DNA from: Zelonia costaricensis
Lineage: Eukaryota > Euglenozoa > Kinetoplastea > Trypanosomatida > Trypanosomatidae
Direction of reading: 5' to 3'
DNA: 64,000 bases
Assembly: GCA_030849075.1 (NCBI GenBank)
Contig: JASAOO010003467.1
Coordinates: forward strand, 1 to 64,000
How positions within the stretch are numbered: the first letter of the stretch is position 1; every line of letters begins with the position of its first letter. Positions 1 through 10,100 of the stretch are shown here, one piece after another. The notes under the pieces were generated by a model. That model did not search any database, had not been told where the DNA came from, and worked only from the letters and a program-made list of their open reading frames with translations. Both the position numbers and the translations under genes were made by a program.

Positions 1-434
1 TCGTTGCGGCACAGGCAGAAGGCGAGGTTCTGCGTGCTGCCCTCCAGCTTGCTGTCCATGAGCAGCGTGACGGGCCGCTTCTCCGTGTTGTTGAGGAGGG
101 GGAACGGCGTTACGCAGCCCTGGACGACGCCCAGGCACTCTGCGACGATGTCGTTGGCGGCGAAGCGAAGGTCCTTGGTGCCCGACACCTTCTGGATCAC
201 CTTGAGGTCGGTCGGGGTGGACTTGAAGGCCGTCGCCATGACGAGCTCGTTCTTCTTGCTCTTGAGAAAGAGAGTCTTGGTGCCGGCAGCGGTGATGTTC
301 ATCTTCTCCTGCAGAAGATCGAGCACCTCCTCCACGGAGGCCTTCTCGTCGTGGTGCAGGACCGGGATGTCGAGGCCGATCTCCGTAAAGATCGCCCGCA
401 CCTCATCGAATCCGCGGCAGTCGGCGATGGACAT
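1..434 (-). CDS. Prolyl-tRNA synthetase-type protein, N-terminal tRNA-editing domain (partial)
   Basis: The reading frame starts at an ATG at 432-434 (MSIADCRGFDEVRAIF) and runs off the left edge, so only about 144 N-terminal residues are present. It reads as a YbaK/ProX-type aminoacyl-tRNA deacylase domain: the segments TKTLFLKSKKNELV, DLRFAANDIVAECLGV and GCVTPFPLLNN match that family's pattern of a conserved lysine-rich strand followed by LGV-x-GxVTPF. The domain hydrolyses mischarged tRNAPro (Ala or Cys). In trypanosomatids it is known as the N-terminal part of a bifunctional cytosolic prolyl-tRNA synthetase, but the synthetase half lies outside the window, so a stand-alone deacylase cannot be excluded. 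A pyrimidine-rich tract on the coding strand (about 468-495) is followed by AG dinucleotides within 15 nt of the ATG, compatible with a very short spliced 5' UTR. It is the most distal gene of the unit. Confidence 0.75.
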   Translation of the reverse strand, partial: MSIADCRGFDEVRAIFTEIGLDIPVLHHDEKASVEEVLDLLQEKMNITAAGTKTLFLKSKKNELVMATAFKSTPTDLKVIQKVSGTKDLRFAANDIVAECLGVVQGCVTPFPLLNNTEKRPVTLLMDSKLEGSTQNLAFCLCRN

Positions 435-1381
435 CTTCGCTGCGGTGGGCTTGGCGGTGGCAGTAGTGGTAGGGGGGTGGAAAGAGGAGGAGCTTCCGCC
501 GGAGCGGGTGCTGCTGACGCTGCGCACTGGTGCCGCAGTGGCGTACACGAACGGGCGAGGTGGCGAGCACGCGAGGGACAAGGTGGCAACGACACGCACG
601 GGGCGCAGGCTGGTGCAGGGCCCGGGGAAGCACGAAAACGGATTGGGAACAGAACGCTGGCAGTGGTTAGTTACGACAGAGCGAGGCGAGGACACGAAAC
701 TCGAACACCGACACGATGGCATGCACAAGAGAGTGCGGAGGCGGAAGGCAGAAAAAGGAGGAGAGAGGTTATCCAATTAAGCTGCACGTGCAGGAAGTTC
801 GCGACGGTCGAGTGGCGTTCGTATGCGTGCAAGGAAGGGACAGGAAGGGGAGGGGAGGGGAGGGGGTCAAGGTCAACGATGGGGCCGCATCGGTGGGAAG
901 CGCCTGTGGCAACACGTAGAGATGGGCAATACGCGAAGGACGTGATTCACCCGACGTCCTACCCTTCGTGAAGTCCAGGTAATCACGCGGCCGTTGATGG
1001 TGCTGGCACTGCTGCACGAGATGGAGGGAGGGAGCGCTACACAGGCGCGCACCTCGCATCGAACCCGCGGATGGGGGGCGGAAGGCGAACACGATGTCAT
1101 GCGCAGGAGGCGGACACATGGGGACGTGGTCTCGCGGCTGTGTTTGGTCACCTTCAGCAATACGCACACCTGTGAAGAAGAAAAACGTCTCGGCGCGATG
1201 AAGGCGCTGCCGTCCCTGCCGTGCTGCGCATCACTGCACCGACGCGGCAGCAACACGCCACACCGCGGTCAAGCCGTGCACCGGTGTGAGCGGGGAGAGG
1301 GGCTGGAGGAGAAGGGGTTGGGCTAGCCCTGGGGTCGCCGTCCCCCCCTCCCCTCGCTTCGGCCTCTTGCCCACCCCCTCT
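435..1381. other. Intergenic spacer, about 0.95 kb
   Basis: This lies between the prolyl-tRNA synthetase-type gene and the 3' end of the LYR-family gene. Open frames here are short, arginine/serine-rich and without recognisable motifs, so I treat them as UTR and shadow frames. The part nearest 435 carries the putative pyrimidine tract and splice acceptor of the downstream gene. I see no RNA gene. Confidence 0.6.
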
Positions 1382-2260
1382 TCAACGCATCATGGTGAAC
1401 TTGGTGTGGCTCCCCATCGCCTGCAAGTCCTCCAGCTTCCGCTTGCTGTAGTTCAGCTGCCACTCGATCTTCATGATGTTCTTGCGGGGGATGTCGCGGT
1501 GCTTCTCGTACTCCTGGCGTATGTACGCCGTCAGGTTGCGGCGGGTGTCGGCGTCCTGCATGCGCGCCACCTCGCGCAGCATGCTGCGGTACGTGTTCAG
1601 TATCTCCACCTGCACCCCGCTGTGCCGCGGCGCAGCAGCAGCAGCGGAGTCCGCGACCGTGACGCCGTCCGGCGAGGATGGTGCTCGTTTCTTTTTGGCG
1701 AACAGGTGCGTGCGCAGCCGCTGCCGCAGTGCCTCGTCGTCCACGGCGGCTTCCGGGGAGGGCGGCAGCGGCTGCTGTGGCTGCCGCGGCGACGTCGCTG
1801 CCCGTGCCGAGGCAGCACCGCGCAAAATCGGTGTGGCGCGGGCGCGGCCCTCCGCGCGGTGTTGAGGGTCGTGGTGGTGGTGATGAGGATGACCCTCGTC
1901 GTGCGTGTGCGCCGTGTTGGTGCTCTTCTGCCCTGCTGCGGGAGCGCTCGTGTGGCCATGCTGCTGCTGCTGCTGTTGCTCTTCCATCCATTCTGAGAGC
2001 TTCGTCGCGACAGGGCTCATGACGCCAATGTTGCCCACGTGGTTCGTCACGTTGGAGCTGGGCGACGGCGCAGCTGCGGCCGGCGGTGCCTCTGCGCCCC
2101 GCTCCGGGTACATCGGGTTGCCGCGGTATCGCTCCTGCGGCACGTACACGGCATCACGGTAGACCTTTGTGAGTGTGTCAAATGGAAAGTTGTGCGCGTT
2201 GCCGCCCTTGTCGCGCCGCTGGTGCAGCGTCGGGCGCGTCAGGCGGAGGCACCCACGCAT
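1382..2260 (-). CDS. LYR-motif (complex 1 LYR family) protein with long low-complexity N-terminal extension
   Basis: The first in-frame ATG is at 2258-2260 (MRGCLRLTRPTLHQRRDKGG), giving 292 residues; the frame is open further upstream but only through a non-ATG codon. The last 75 residues form a charged helical domain beginning LNTYRSMLREVARM (tyrosine-arginine about residues 224-225) and continuing RRNLTAYIRQEYEKHRDI and IMKIEWQLNYSKRKLEDL, the arrangement of LYR-motif proteins. Family members are small mitochondrial matrix proteins that bind acyl-carrier protein and help assemble respiratory complexes or Fe-S clusters; SDHAF1-like or LYRM-like is the closest guess. The domain is normally about 80-120 residues alone. 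Here about 220 residues precede it, including a glutamine run, a histidine run (GHPHHHHHD), and alanine/proline-rich stretches. The basic N-terminus would suit mitochondrial import. The subfamily is uncertain. Confidence 0.6.
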   Translation of the reverse strand: MRGCLRLTRPTLHQRRDKGGNAHNFPFDTLTKVYRDAVYVPQERYRGNPMYPERGAEAPPAAAAPSPSSNVTNHVGNIGVMSPVATKLSEWMEEQQQQQQHGHTSAPAAGQKSTNTAHTHDEGHPHHHHHDPQHRAEGRARATPILRGAASARAATSPRQPQQPLPPSPEAAVDDEALRQRLRTHLFAKKKRAPSSPDGVTVADSAAAAAPRHSGVQVEILNTYRSMLREVARMQDADTRRNLTAYIRQEYEKHRDIPRKNIMKIEWQLNYSKRKLEDLQAMGSHTKFTMMR

Positions 2261-2987
2261 CGGAGACGAGCAGCGGAAAGGTGGGAGACACGCACACACA
2301 GGCAGGGTGATAGGGAATAGGCCAAGCCAGAGAGGAGGGCGCGGCGTGTTGGAGTCCCTGCGCCGCCGGTGCACGCAGGTGTGGGGTCCCCGGCAGGGAA
2401 GGATCAGGCTGAAGCGAAGCAGGGGAGCCAGTGGGCACGCACACGCACACACACACAACAGCGGTGCAGAACGAAGGGAACGGGTGACTCGGTGTGAATG
2501 GTCCCTTCCCGTGCCTGCGATGTGGGCTGGTGTTGCAGCGCGATTGGAGAAGCACACGAGGAGGGGGAGCGAGGTGCCGGGCGAGGATGCTTGTGTGCCA
2601 CGTACAGAGAGAAGGAGCGTGCCAGCGCGCAGGCAAGGTGACTCGTGCGAGACCGTGGGGGGGGGAAGCAGGAGAGCCCGCGCCGTGACACGCGCTCAGC
2701 TGGGACGGGACGCCCCTGCGAGGGCGCCCCAGTTGTTCTCGTGCACTGTTGTGCCTGCCAACGCCTCCACCACTCCCTGGCGAGTTTTTGCTGCATTTGT
2801 TTTCAAAGACAACGTGTCCAGGAAGTCGTTGACTCGCTCCCTAGGCAAGTCGCGAGTCAGGAGCTCGGGTGGTTCTCTTATGGGGGTGCGTGTTCGCATG
2901 TGAAGAAAGAAAGTGGACGGCGGTGCGGTGTGGCACCCACGCGCTTCCAGAGACACACGCACACATACGAGTTGTGCCCCGGTGCTT
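2261..2987. other. Intergenic spacer, about 0.73 kb, with short CA repeat
   Basis: The spacer separates the LYR gene from the 1210-residue protein gene. It holds an imperfect CA tract near 2435-2458. Read on the coding strand it is pyrimidine-rich between about 2410 and 2265, suitable for trans-splicing of the LYR gene. No gene is recognised. Confidence 0.55.
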
Positions 2988-5900
2988 TCAGTCCAGCCCG
3001 TCGTAGTCCTCCTCGTCCACGTACCAGTCATCGCCTCCCGCACCTGCCGGACCGCGCTTCACCTCCGACAGCGCCGCGCACACCACCGGCGCGACTTCAA
3101 TGGCCTCGCGCGCCACATCTGCGCGACAAACGTGTACACTTGGGTGCAGCTGAACGCGCTCGTGTCGCTGCAACGCCGCGAAGAAGCGCAGCTCCTCGGC
3201 AACCGTGACGAGTCGCACGAGCGGCCGCGGCCGGGACGCGGCACGTGCGGCGCCATCGGATTCCTCCCCCACCGACTCCCCACCGAGCCAAGCACGCAGC
3301 GCGGCTGCCCACTCGAGGGCGGCGCGGCGCGATTGGCCGCTCTCGTCGTACAAGCGCAACGGCTCGTGGCTCGCCGCGAGGGTCGTCCACGGGAGGAGGA
3401 AGAGCGGCCGGCGGCGGCTGTCACGGGAGCACGGCGGGGACCGCTCTGTGACCGCGGGAGCGAGGGCGACAGGGACACTGCGCTGCTCCATGGCGTCCCA
3501 CAGGGCCTCAGGAGTGCCAAGCCACTCCCACTCCAGTGGTTGGCTGACCTCACGCCTCCCCATTCCAGCCTCTTTCGGTCCACCGAGTGACGCGATGGCT
3601 GCTTGAGATACCGACGCAGACGACGCAGCAGCAGCAGCAGCAGCAGTGGTGGTGGTGGTAGTAGCGAGGTTGTGCAGCTCCTCCACGAGCTCCCACAGTG
3701 CGGTGCAGCCGCCCGGCGGTGCGGCTGGCATGGCCAGGCAAGCCGCCACCTCCGCATTCTCCAGCACAGCGGGCGCTAGTACGAGCGACCACACGGGTTG
3801 GTGGCTGCCCAGCACCTCCGGTACGGGAGTGCTGCCCGGCGCTGCATTCACGGCCCGCACCTCCTGCACGACGCAGTCGAGCAAGGAGTCGAGGGAGGAG
3901 GGGACGTCACCAAAACGCACAGGCACCGCCTCGTCTACGCCCACAGAAGGGACGCGAGTTCCGCCGGCTGCAGGCACGGAAGCGGGGGTCATGCTGACGC
4001 CGTGTGGCTTCGCTGTTGGCCCGTCGCAGTGCAACAGCGTCCGCGCATTCAGCACGTGGACATGCAGGAGAACTGAGAGAAGCCCAAGTCGCGCACGCAA
4101 CAACCGCCTTGCGGCCGCCGTCTCCTCTGCTACAGCCGCGCTCACGTCGCCGGCCGGCACCCCCCTGCAAGCGGTTGCAGTGCGCTGCCACACACTGTAG
4201 AAAGCGTTGGGTGCGTGCTGCAGGACCCAGTCCGCATACCTCGCCGCCTCCGCGCGCGACGGCACTGGCGCAGAAAGGGATGCGACGCCACCGCCGTGCA
4301 CGCCGCCGAACCACAAGGAGCGCAGGGCCGCTAGCCGGATGCCCTCCACGAGCGTGGAGATGGACTGCTGGCCCGGGTGGGGCAGCACCTGCTGTGCCGT
4401 GCGCAGCCCCGCCTCGCCACCAACGCAGGTCCACAGCGCCTCGACGGCCTGCATGACAGGCGCGTAAACCTCCTCCACACGCGCCGTGGCAGCAGCCACC
4501 CTGCGCGGCGGCGGGTGGGCCTTCTGGATGTGCTGGCCCGAAGGTTGAGCAGCAGGCACGCGCAGGTACGCGGACCACACACGGAACGGCACCACGTGCA
4601 CGGGGACCCCCACGCGCGCGGCGCGGCAGGCCTCGCCAAGCCGCCAGAGCGCCGGCTCCACGACGCGGAAGGCGAGGCTGCGCAGGGTGTGGTCGAAGGA
4701 CGACGTCATGGTCGCCGAGGCGGGCGCAGCAGCGCCACCATCGGCATCTCGCCGCTGCTGGAGAGCGGCGGTCACGGAGGAAGCCGTCAGCACCGACCCC
4801 TCCGGCCCCTCCTCCATAAGACTGCGCCGCCGCTCCTCCATGACGACACGCACCAGCGCCCGCGCAGCCCCGCACAGCCGCCGCAGAATCACCTCCTGCT
4901 GGCGTACATCGACATCGATGAACCACGCACCGACTGCGACATCGCGCGCGGTGGTGATGGTGGCGGTGGTGGACGTGTCCATGGACGCAGCGCTTTGCGC
5001 TTGCACAGCGCGGGTGTGCCGCAAGAGCGTCTCGCACAGACTCTTGAGAGCGTGCAGGCGAGCCTTCTGTGCTAGGAGGGTGTAGGTCGATGCAGCAGCA
5101 GACGGAGCTGGTGGCGCGGATGCGGTCGACGACCCACGCAGGGGCCCCGCCGCTGCCGCTCGGCAGCAGCTCCGCTGCTTGAGTGCCTCGAGGCGATCGA
5201 ACACGGCCTGGAGGACGCGCAGGACGCCGTTGAAGGAGAGTTGCACGGGGGACGCCAGCACGGCACCTGCCTGCGCACTCGACGCCTCCTGCAGGAGCTG
5301 CACGTACTCGTGCAGTGGCTGAATGAAGCGAAGAACCATGTCAGGGTCGGTGTCGCCGTCGCCACCGGACGACACGTCGCTCACGCAACGGTCCTCGAGA
5401 GCCTCGTGGACCTCCATCGTGACCAACGCAGGAGTCCACGACGAGAAGGGTGTGAGTCCTGCTGCGCCAGCGTAGGTGAAATGCTGCAGCGCCGTGAGTC
5501 GGAGCAAGAAGCGCCGGTAGACGTCGTCGTCTCGCAGGACCACCGTTAAGCACGGCCGCGGAGCTGCAGAGGCAGACCGTGCGTGACGGTCCTCCAGGCA
5601 CGCCTCCGTGCCCGCGGCACCGGCGTCGCTGCTGGATGACAGCAGCGTCTCTGCCTGCTGCAAAGCCCGGCGGACTCCGGCGAGGCACAGCAGCGGCGCC
5701 TCGCCAGACCACCAGAGCGCCTCCGCCACGACGCGCGCATCGCCGCACTGCGTCAGCAGCGCCGCAAGGCAGCTCTCACACAGGGCCGAAGCGGCCTCAC
5801 GCGATGGCGCAGACGGCGCTGCCTCCCCACACAGATGCCCGCGCAGCTTGTCGATCAGCGAGGGCAGCACGACGCCCAGCGGCGGGAGTGCGACGGTAGG

Positions 5901-6620
5901 ACGAGGCGCACCATCCCGACCAGCATCGCGGCAACGCCCAGCCTCTCCGTGCCCCGCGTACACCGCCACCACCCACGGAAGCCACCGCTGCAGCGGCACC
6001 CCGTCGGAGGTGGGCAGCGTCGTGAGCCACTCCACCACCAGCGGCACCACGGGCTGCACCTGCGAGTGGGCTGTAGCAACGTGTTTCCCATCGCCCAACA
6101 ACGGCAGCAGCGGCCCGAGCACGACATCAGTGATGTGCTCCAGGTTGCCCGACAGCGCGGCGTGGCCGCCGCTGCTCAGCGCGGGGTACGTGTGCCGCAC
6201 CGACCAGCCCTTGCGAGCCGGTGCAGCGCCGGCGCTGTCAGACCACACGGCGTAGCCGAGTCGCTGCAGGACCCGCACGCACAGAAGCGGGTGGAGTATC
6301 GAGTTCAACCCCGCCGCGTCGCCGTGTGTGTCGTGGTGGAGGAGGAGGTGCAGGAGTCGATCCGTTGCCCACGTGTCGTCCGCGGCTGTGCCGGTGTCGC
6401 TCGTCGTGGACGTCGATGGGGACACGGCGGGGCACTTGGCCAGGTGGGCACGCACCTTCTGAGAGAAGCCGTTCAACCCCGGAGGCGCCTGGCCGGCAGA
6501 CTGGGCCCGCCGCGCTGTGCTCAGGAGCACACTGGTGAGCTGAAGGTGTGCATGAGCCGCAGTAGTGAAGCCTCCAATGTGTGCGAGGCGGCGTCCCGCT
6601 ATCGCGGCTGCCCGTCGCAT
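2988..6620 (-). CDS. Conserved hypothetical protein, 1210 aa, probable mitochondrial
   Basis: This is a single open frame of 1210 codons from an ATG at 6618-6620 to a stop at 2988. I do not recognise the family. The N-terminus (MRRAAAIAGRRLAHIGGFTT) is rich in Arg/Ala with no acidic residues over its first 50 or so residues, typical of a trypanosomatid mitochondrial targeting sequence. The body is mostly predicted helical, leucine/alanine-rich, without transmembrane segments or an obvious catalytic motif. A Thr/Ala low-complexity run near residue 990 splits it from a C-terminal region ending in an acidic tail (DDWYVDEEDYDGLD). Large helical mitochondrial proteins of this kind in kinetoplastids are often mitoribosome or RNA-processing factors, but nothing here proves it. 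The open frame and codon use leave little doubt that it is a real gene. Confidence 0.7.
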   Translation of the reverse strand: MRRAAAIAGRRLAHIGGFTTAAHAHLQLTSVLLSTARRAQSAGQAPPGLNGFSQKVRAHLAKCPAVSPSTSTTSDTGTAADDTWATDRLLHLLLHHDTHGDAAGLNSILHPLLCVRVLQRLGYAVWSDSAGAAPARKGWSVRHTYPALSSGGHAALSGNLEHITDVVLGPLLPLLGDGKHVATAHSQVQPVVPLVVEWLTTLPTSDGVPLQRWLPWVVAVYAGHGEAGRCRDAGRDGAPRPTVALPPLGVVLPSLIDKLRGHLCGEAAPSAPSREAASALCESCLAALLTQCGDARVVAEALWWSGEAPLLCLAGVRRALQQAETLLSSSSDAGAAGTEACLEDRHARSASAAPRPCLTVVLRDDDVYRRFLLRLTALQHFTYAGAAGLTPFSSWTPALVTMEVHEALEDRCVSDVSSGGDGDTDPDMVLRFIQPLHEYVQLLQEASSAQAGAVLASPVQLSFNGVLRVLQAVFDRLEALKQRSCCRAAAAGPLRGSSTASAPPAPSAAASTYTLLAQKARLHALKSLCETLLRHTRAVQAQSAASMDTSTTATITTARDVAVGAWFIDVDVRQQEVILRRLCGAARALVRVVMEERRRSLMEEGPEGSVLTASSVTAALQQRRDADGGAAAPASATMTSSFDHTLRSLAFRVVEPALWRLGEACRAARVGVPVHVVPFRVWSAYLRVPAAQPSGQHIQKAHPPPRRVAAATARVEEVYAPVMQAVEALWTCVGGEAGLRTAQQVLPHPGQQSISTLVEGIRLAALRSLWFGGVHGGGVASLSAPVPSRAEAARYADWVLQHAPNAFYSVWQRTATACRGVPAGDVSAAVAEETAAARRLLRARLGLLSVLLHVHVLNARTLLHCDGPTAKPHGVSMTPASVPAAGGTRVPSVGVDEAVPVRFGDVPSSLDSLLDCVVQEVRAVNAAPGSTPVPEVLGSHQPVWSLVLAPAVLENAEVAACLAMPAAPPGGCTALWELVEELHNLATTTTTTAAAAAAASSASVSQAAIASLGGPKEAGMGRREVSQPLEWEWLGTPEALWDAMEQRSVPVALAPAVTERSPPCSRDSRRRPLFLLPWTTLAASHEPLRLYDESGQSRRAALEWAAALRAWLGGESVGEESDGAARAASRPRPLVRLVTVAEELRFFAALQRHERVQLHPSVHVCRADVAREAIEVAPVVCAALSEVKRGPAGAGGDDWYVDEEDYDGLD

Positions 6621-7190
6621 GCTCTTGCTGGCGTACTGGCAGCGTACATGCCCACCTCGAAGCGTGGCGAATGTTTGCTCAAGTGTGTGGGGGGAGGGGA
6701 GGGGACGGGAGGGGGAGCTGCGTCAGTACAGCTGTATGTGTGGGCGACATGTCGCACGTTCGAGAAAAGAGAAAGGCGTGCGATGTGGAGACGTTAGATG
6801 AACGATCCAGAGGTGACAGGACATGCAGCGGGAAGTCGTTGCGGTTGCGATACCGACAGTGCTGCAGCCGTAGGATCTTCTCGCAAGGCGCACACGGCTC
6901 TCAGCGAATCCCACAACTAGGGAGGCAAGGGGCGCATGCACTCACACACGCACTTTGCTTCGAAGTGTTCCGTTGTTCTCGCGGCCACAGACAAGCGGTG
7001 CCGTCCTCGAAAAAAAAAAAACAGAAAAAACAGAAAGGGCAGATAGAGCAGTCGCATGAGCGGGACGCCGACAAGCAGAATCGTCGAGAGAAGAAGCACA
7101 GCTGCACGGCATGACCGGAGCTGCGGCGTACCGGCTCCTGCTCCGCCTCCTCTCTCTCCCTCCCCCTCTCCCCCACGCGTCACGCCACTG
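6621..7190. other. Intergenic spacer, about 0.57 kb, with oligo-A tract
   Basis: The spacer holds an A-run near 7010-7021 followed by two further short A-rich blocks; on the transcribed strand these are T-tracts of the kind that serve as polypyrimidine signals. No coding potential is recognised apart from shadow frames. Confidence 0.55.
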
Positions 7191-10100
7191 TCATGATGGA
7201 GAGCTGAGCAGCGACTGCAGGAGGGACTCGTGCTGCTGCCACAGCTCACGGTGACGGCGCATCGAGGCTTGCGTGTAGCGCGCCGCGGCCTCCGCAGAGC
7301 GTGGAGAGCCGCCCGACCCCGGTGAGGCTGCGGCCGGAGTCGCCTGCGTAGAGGCCAGGGTGGAGCTGGCAGAGAATATGGAGAGCGGCGTGCGGCCAGG
7401 CGTGGTCGATCCGTCAGCCAACGCCGCCGTCGCCGTGGGCGCAACGGCTGGACGAGAGCTGCGGCTGCCGGCTCCAGCCTTAGACGCAGCTGCCGCCGCG
7501 TCCAGCTGACGTACGTCTGTCTCGGCTGCGAGCCACGACCGCGCACCCCAGCCGCCGCCATCGCTGCCGACGTCACTGTCGTCGTACCCCGCGGAGAGTG
7601 AGTCGAGGAAGTCCCGCAGCTTCTCCTCCGGCGTCTGTGGGGGCGGCAATTCCGACACCCCGCCGCGTGCAACACTCCGCATGGCGGGGCCCGGCGAGGA
7701 CGGTGAGGCAGAAAGACGTGAGGGGTACGCGTGCGCCGACTCACGGAGGCGTTCCTCCGGTGCGATGCCGAGACGTGCACCGTGCTCGCTGCCGCGCCTG
7801 GCTGGCGGCGGGGGCGGCGTGTGCTGTGGCTGCTGCGCCGGAAGGTCTGGCGATGGCGACCTGCCCGCAGTGGACGCCCGCCCGAACAGCGGGCTGCGCT
7901 GCGGCAGTGGCAGTGGCAGCTCCTCGTCAGCGGAGGCGTCCGCGAGGCGGGCAGAGGCACTCCGGCGCGGCGGCCGCTCGCGCGCCGCTCCCAGCCCTTC
8001 CACGCGCGCCTGCCGAAGGAGATCAGCGGAGGCGGAAGTCGGAGCCGCCGGGACGGAGAGGGCTGCGAGGACGGCGGCGTCATGCTGTGCCGTGCGTAGA
8101 GAGGCTGTCACCTGCTCCGTCTGCGCCTCGAGCACCGCGCTTGTCTCTGGGCTTAAAGAGGGACGCGTGCGTGCTGGCGAAGCCGAGGCCGGGCCCTCCA
8201 CCGCCACGACCGCGCTGCCATCGCTGCGCCCACGCGGTTGCGAGGACGCCACGTGACTCATGTCGCCCACCGACACGGTCAGGCCCCGCGACGACTTCTC
8301 CCGTGACGACAGCGACGTGGACGCCGTAGGGTTTGCGTGGCCACCGAAGGCGAGCCCCGTCTTCCACCGGTGCTGCTCCAACCCGTCACCCTGCCCTGCA
8401 TCGTACGGCCGGTGAGGCGACCCACGAGCGCAGCTCCCCGCCTCTGCGCGTCCCTCACTCTCCTTTCCCTCCACCGCCGTGTTGGGGTGCTCCGACTCCT
8501 CTCCGTGAACGGACGATGGCAGTGTACGCAGCGTCCCGTCGTCGTAGAAGGGCAAACTGGTCAACGGTGCCTTCTTGTGCTTGCTGGCCGACCCAAAGGC
8601 ATCAGGGCGTGCCCGCATGCGCTCTGTCTCCCCCTCCCCCTCCTCTGCGCGCCCGCTGTCCGCTCGAGCAGCTCTTCCCCCATCGTCGTCAGCGGTGACA
8701 TCATCGCCGTGACGGTCTACAGGTGCCTCCCAGCGATGCCGCGGCGGCGGCGGCGGCGGCGGCACGGGTGGCGATGGAGAGGCGCTCTGCCGCTCGTGAA
8801 TCAGCAGCTTTGGCGAGCATCCCGATGGGGACGGCGGGGGCGACGCCACCACGTCCAGCTGCGCTGTCGGCGCCGCCACGACGGGCGGTGCACCAGCGTC
8901 GAAGGCGGGCAGCAGCAGCGGCGGGGAGAAAGACGCCCGCAGCGCAATGCGGAGCGACGCCTCCTTCACCCGCAGCGCCGCGCGGGCCTCGCTGAGCTCC
9001 CGCGTGAGGCTCTCGATGCTGCCGGAGAGGCGGTCGTACTCGTCCTCGGCGCGGAGCTGCGCCTCTTGCAGCTGCGTCTCTGCGCTGGTCAGCCGATCCG
9101 TGAGCACGCAGCGCTGTGCCTCCAACTGTGCCGCAGCCGCCGCCCGCGCCTCCCGCAGCTCCGCCTGCAGTGCGGTGAAGGCCGTCGCAGGCACCATTTC
9201 GATGACTGCCTTCGCATCCGCGTCAGCGGATGTTGCTGGTGTGGCGCGATGCGTCGGACTGGGTGCGGTGTCCACTGGCGCCGAAGAAGGCCCCGCCGTG
9301 TTCGCACGGCTGCCGCTCGTCACGTCCAGCTGTGCTCGCGCGTGCTGCAGCTCCTCCAGCAGCCGCCACTGCGCCGTATCCTTTTCCAGCAACTGCTGCT
9401 GCAACTGCCGCACCTGCTCGCTCTGCTCGCCGATCAGCTCGTTGCGGTCTGCGCGCACCACGTCCAGCTCGGCCTGCACCGCCGCGTGTCGCTCACACAA
9501 GCTCGCCGCAGCGTCACGCAGCTGCGTGACAAGCACGGTGAGCTGCAAAGCAGGGCTGAGCTCCACGTCCGCGTCGACCTTCGCCATGTCGCCTCTAACC
9601 TCGATTGAAGTCTCCTCCTTCTCTGCACTCGTCCGTCCCTCTCTGCTTGAGAAGAAGGCAAGCGCGTCGCGCACCTGCGCCACCGCGGCGTCAAGGTCGA
9701 CTGTGGTTGCAGCTGGGCTGGCAGCGGCGCCCTCGTGCTGCGGCTGCGGTTGTTGTTGTTGTTGGCGCTCCTCCTGGCGCAGGAGTTGCTCCGACTTGCC
9801 CAGCAGCTGCGTCTCGAGCTCGTCGCAACGGAGCTCCTGCGCGGCGCACTCGCGGCGCAGGTCGGCAGACTCCCGCTCCGCCACGTCAACGCGCACGCGC
9901 AGCTCCTCCACCTCCGCAATAGCCGCCACGTACTGCTTCGACATAATCGCGGAGGGGGCTGGCGTGAGCGACTCCGCGCGCAGGGTGTCTTGCTCCGTGT
10001 CTCGATCGTACAGCGGTGCGCCCAGCGACGAGGTGGCGTCTGTCTGCTGCTCCACCGACACGCGCGCCACCGAGGGGGAATGGGACGGTGCCGCGGTGGT

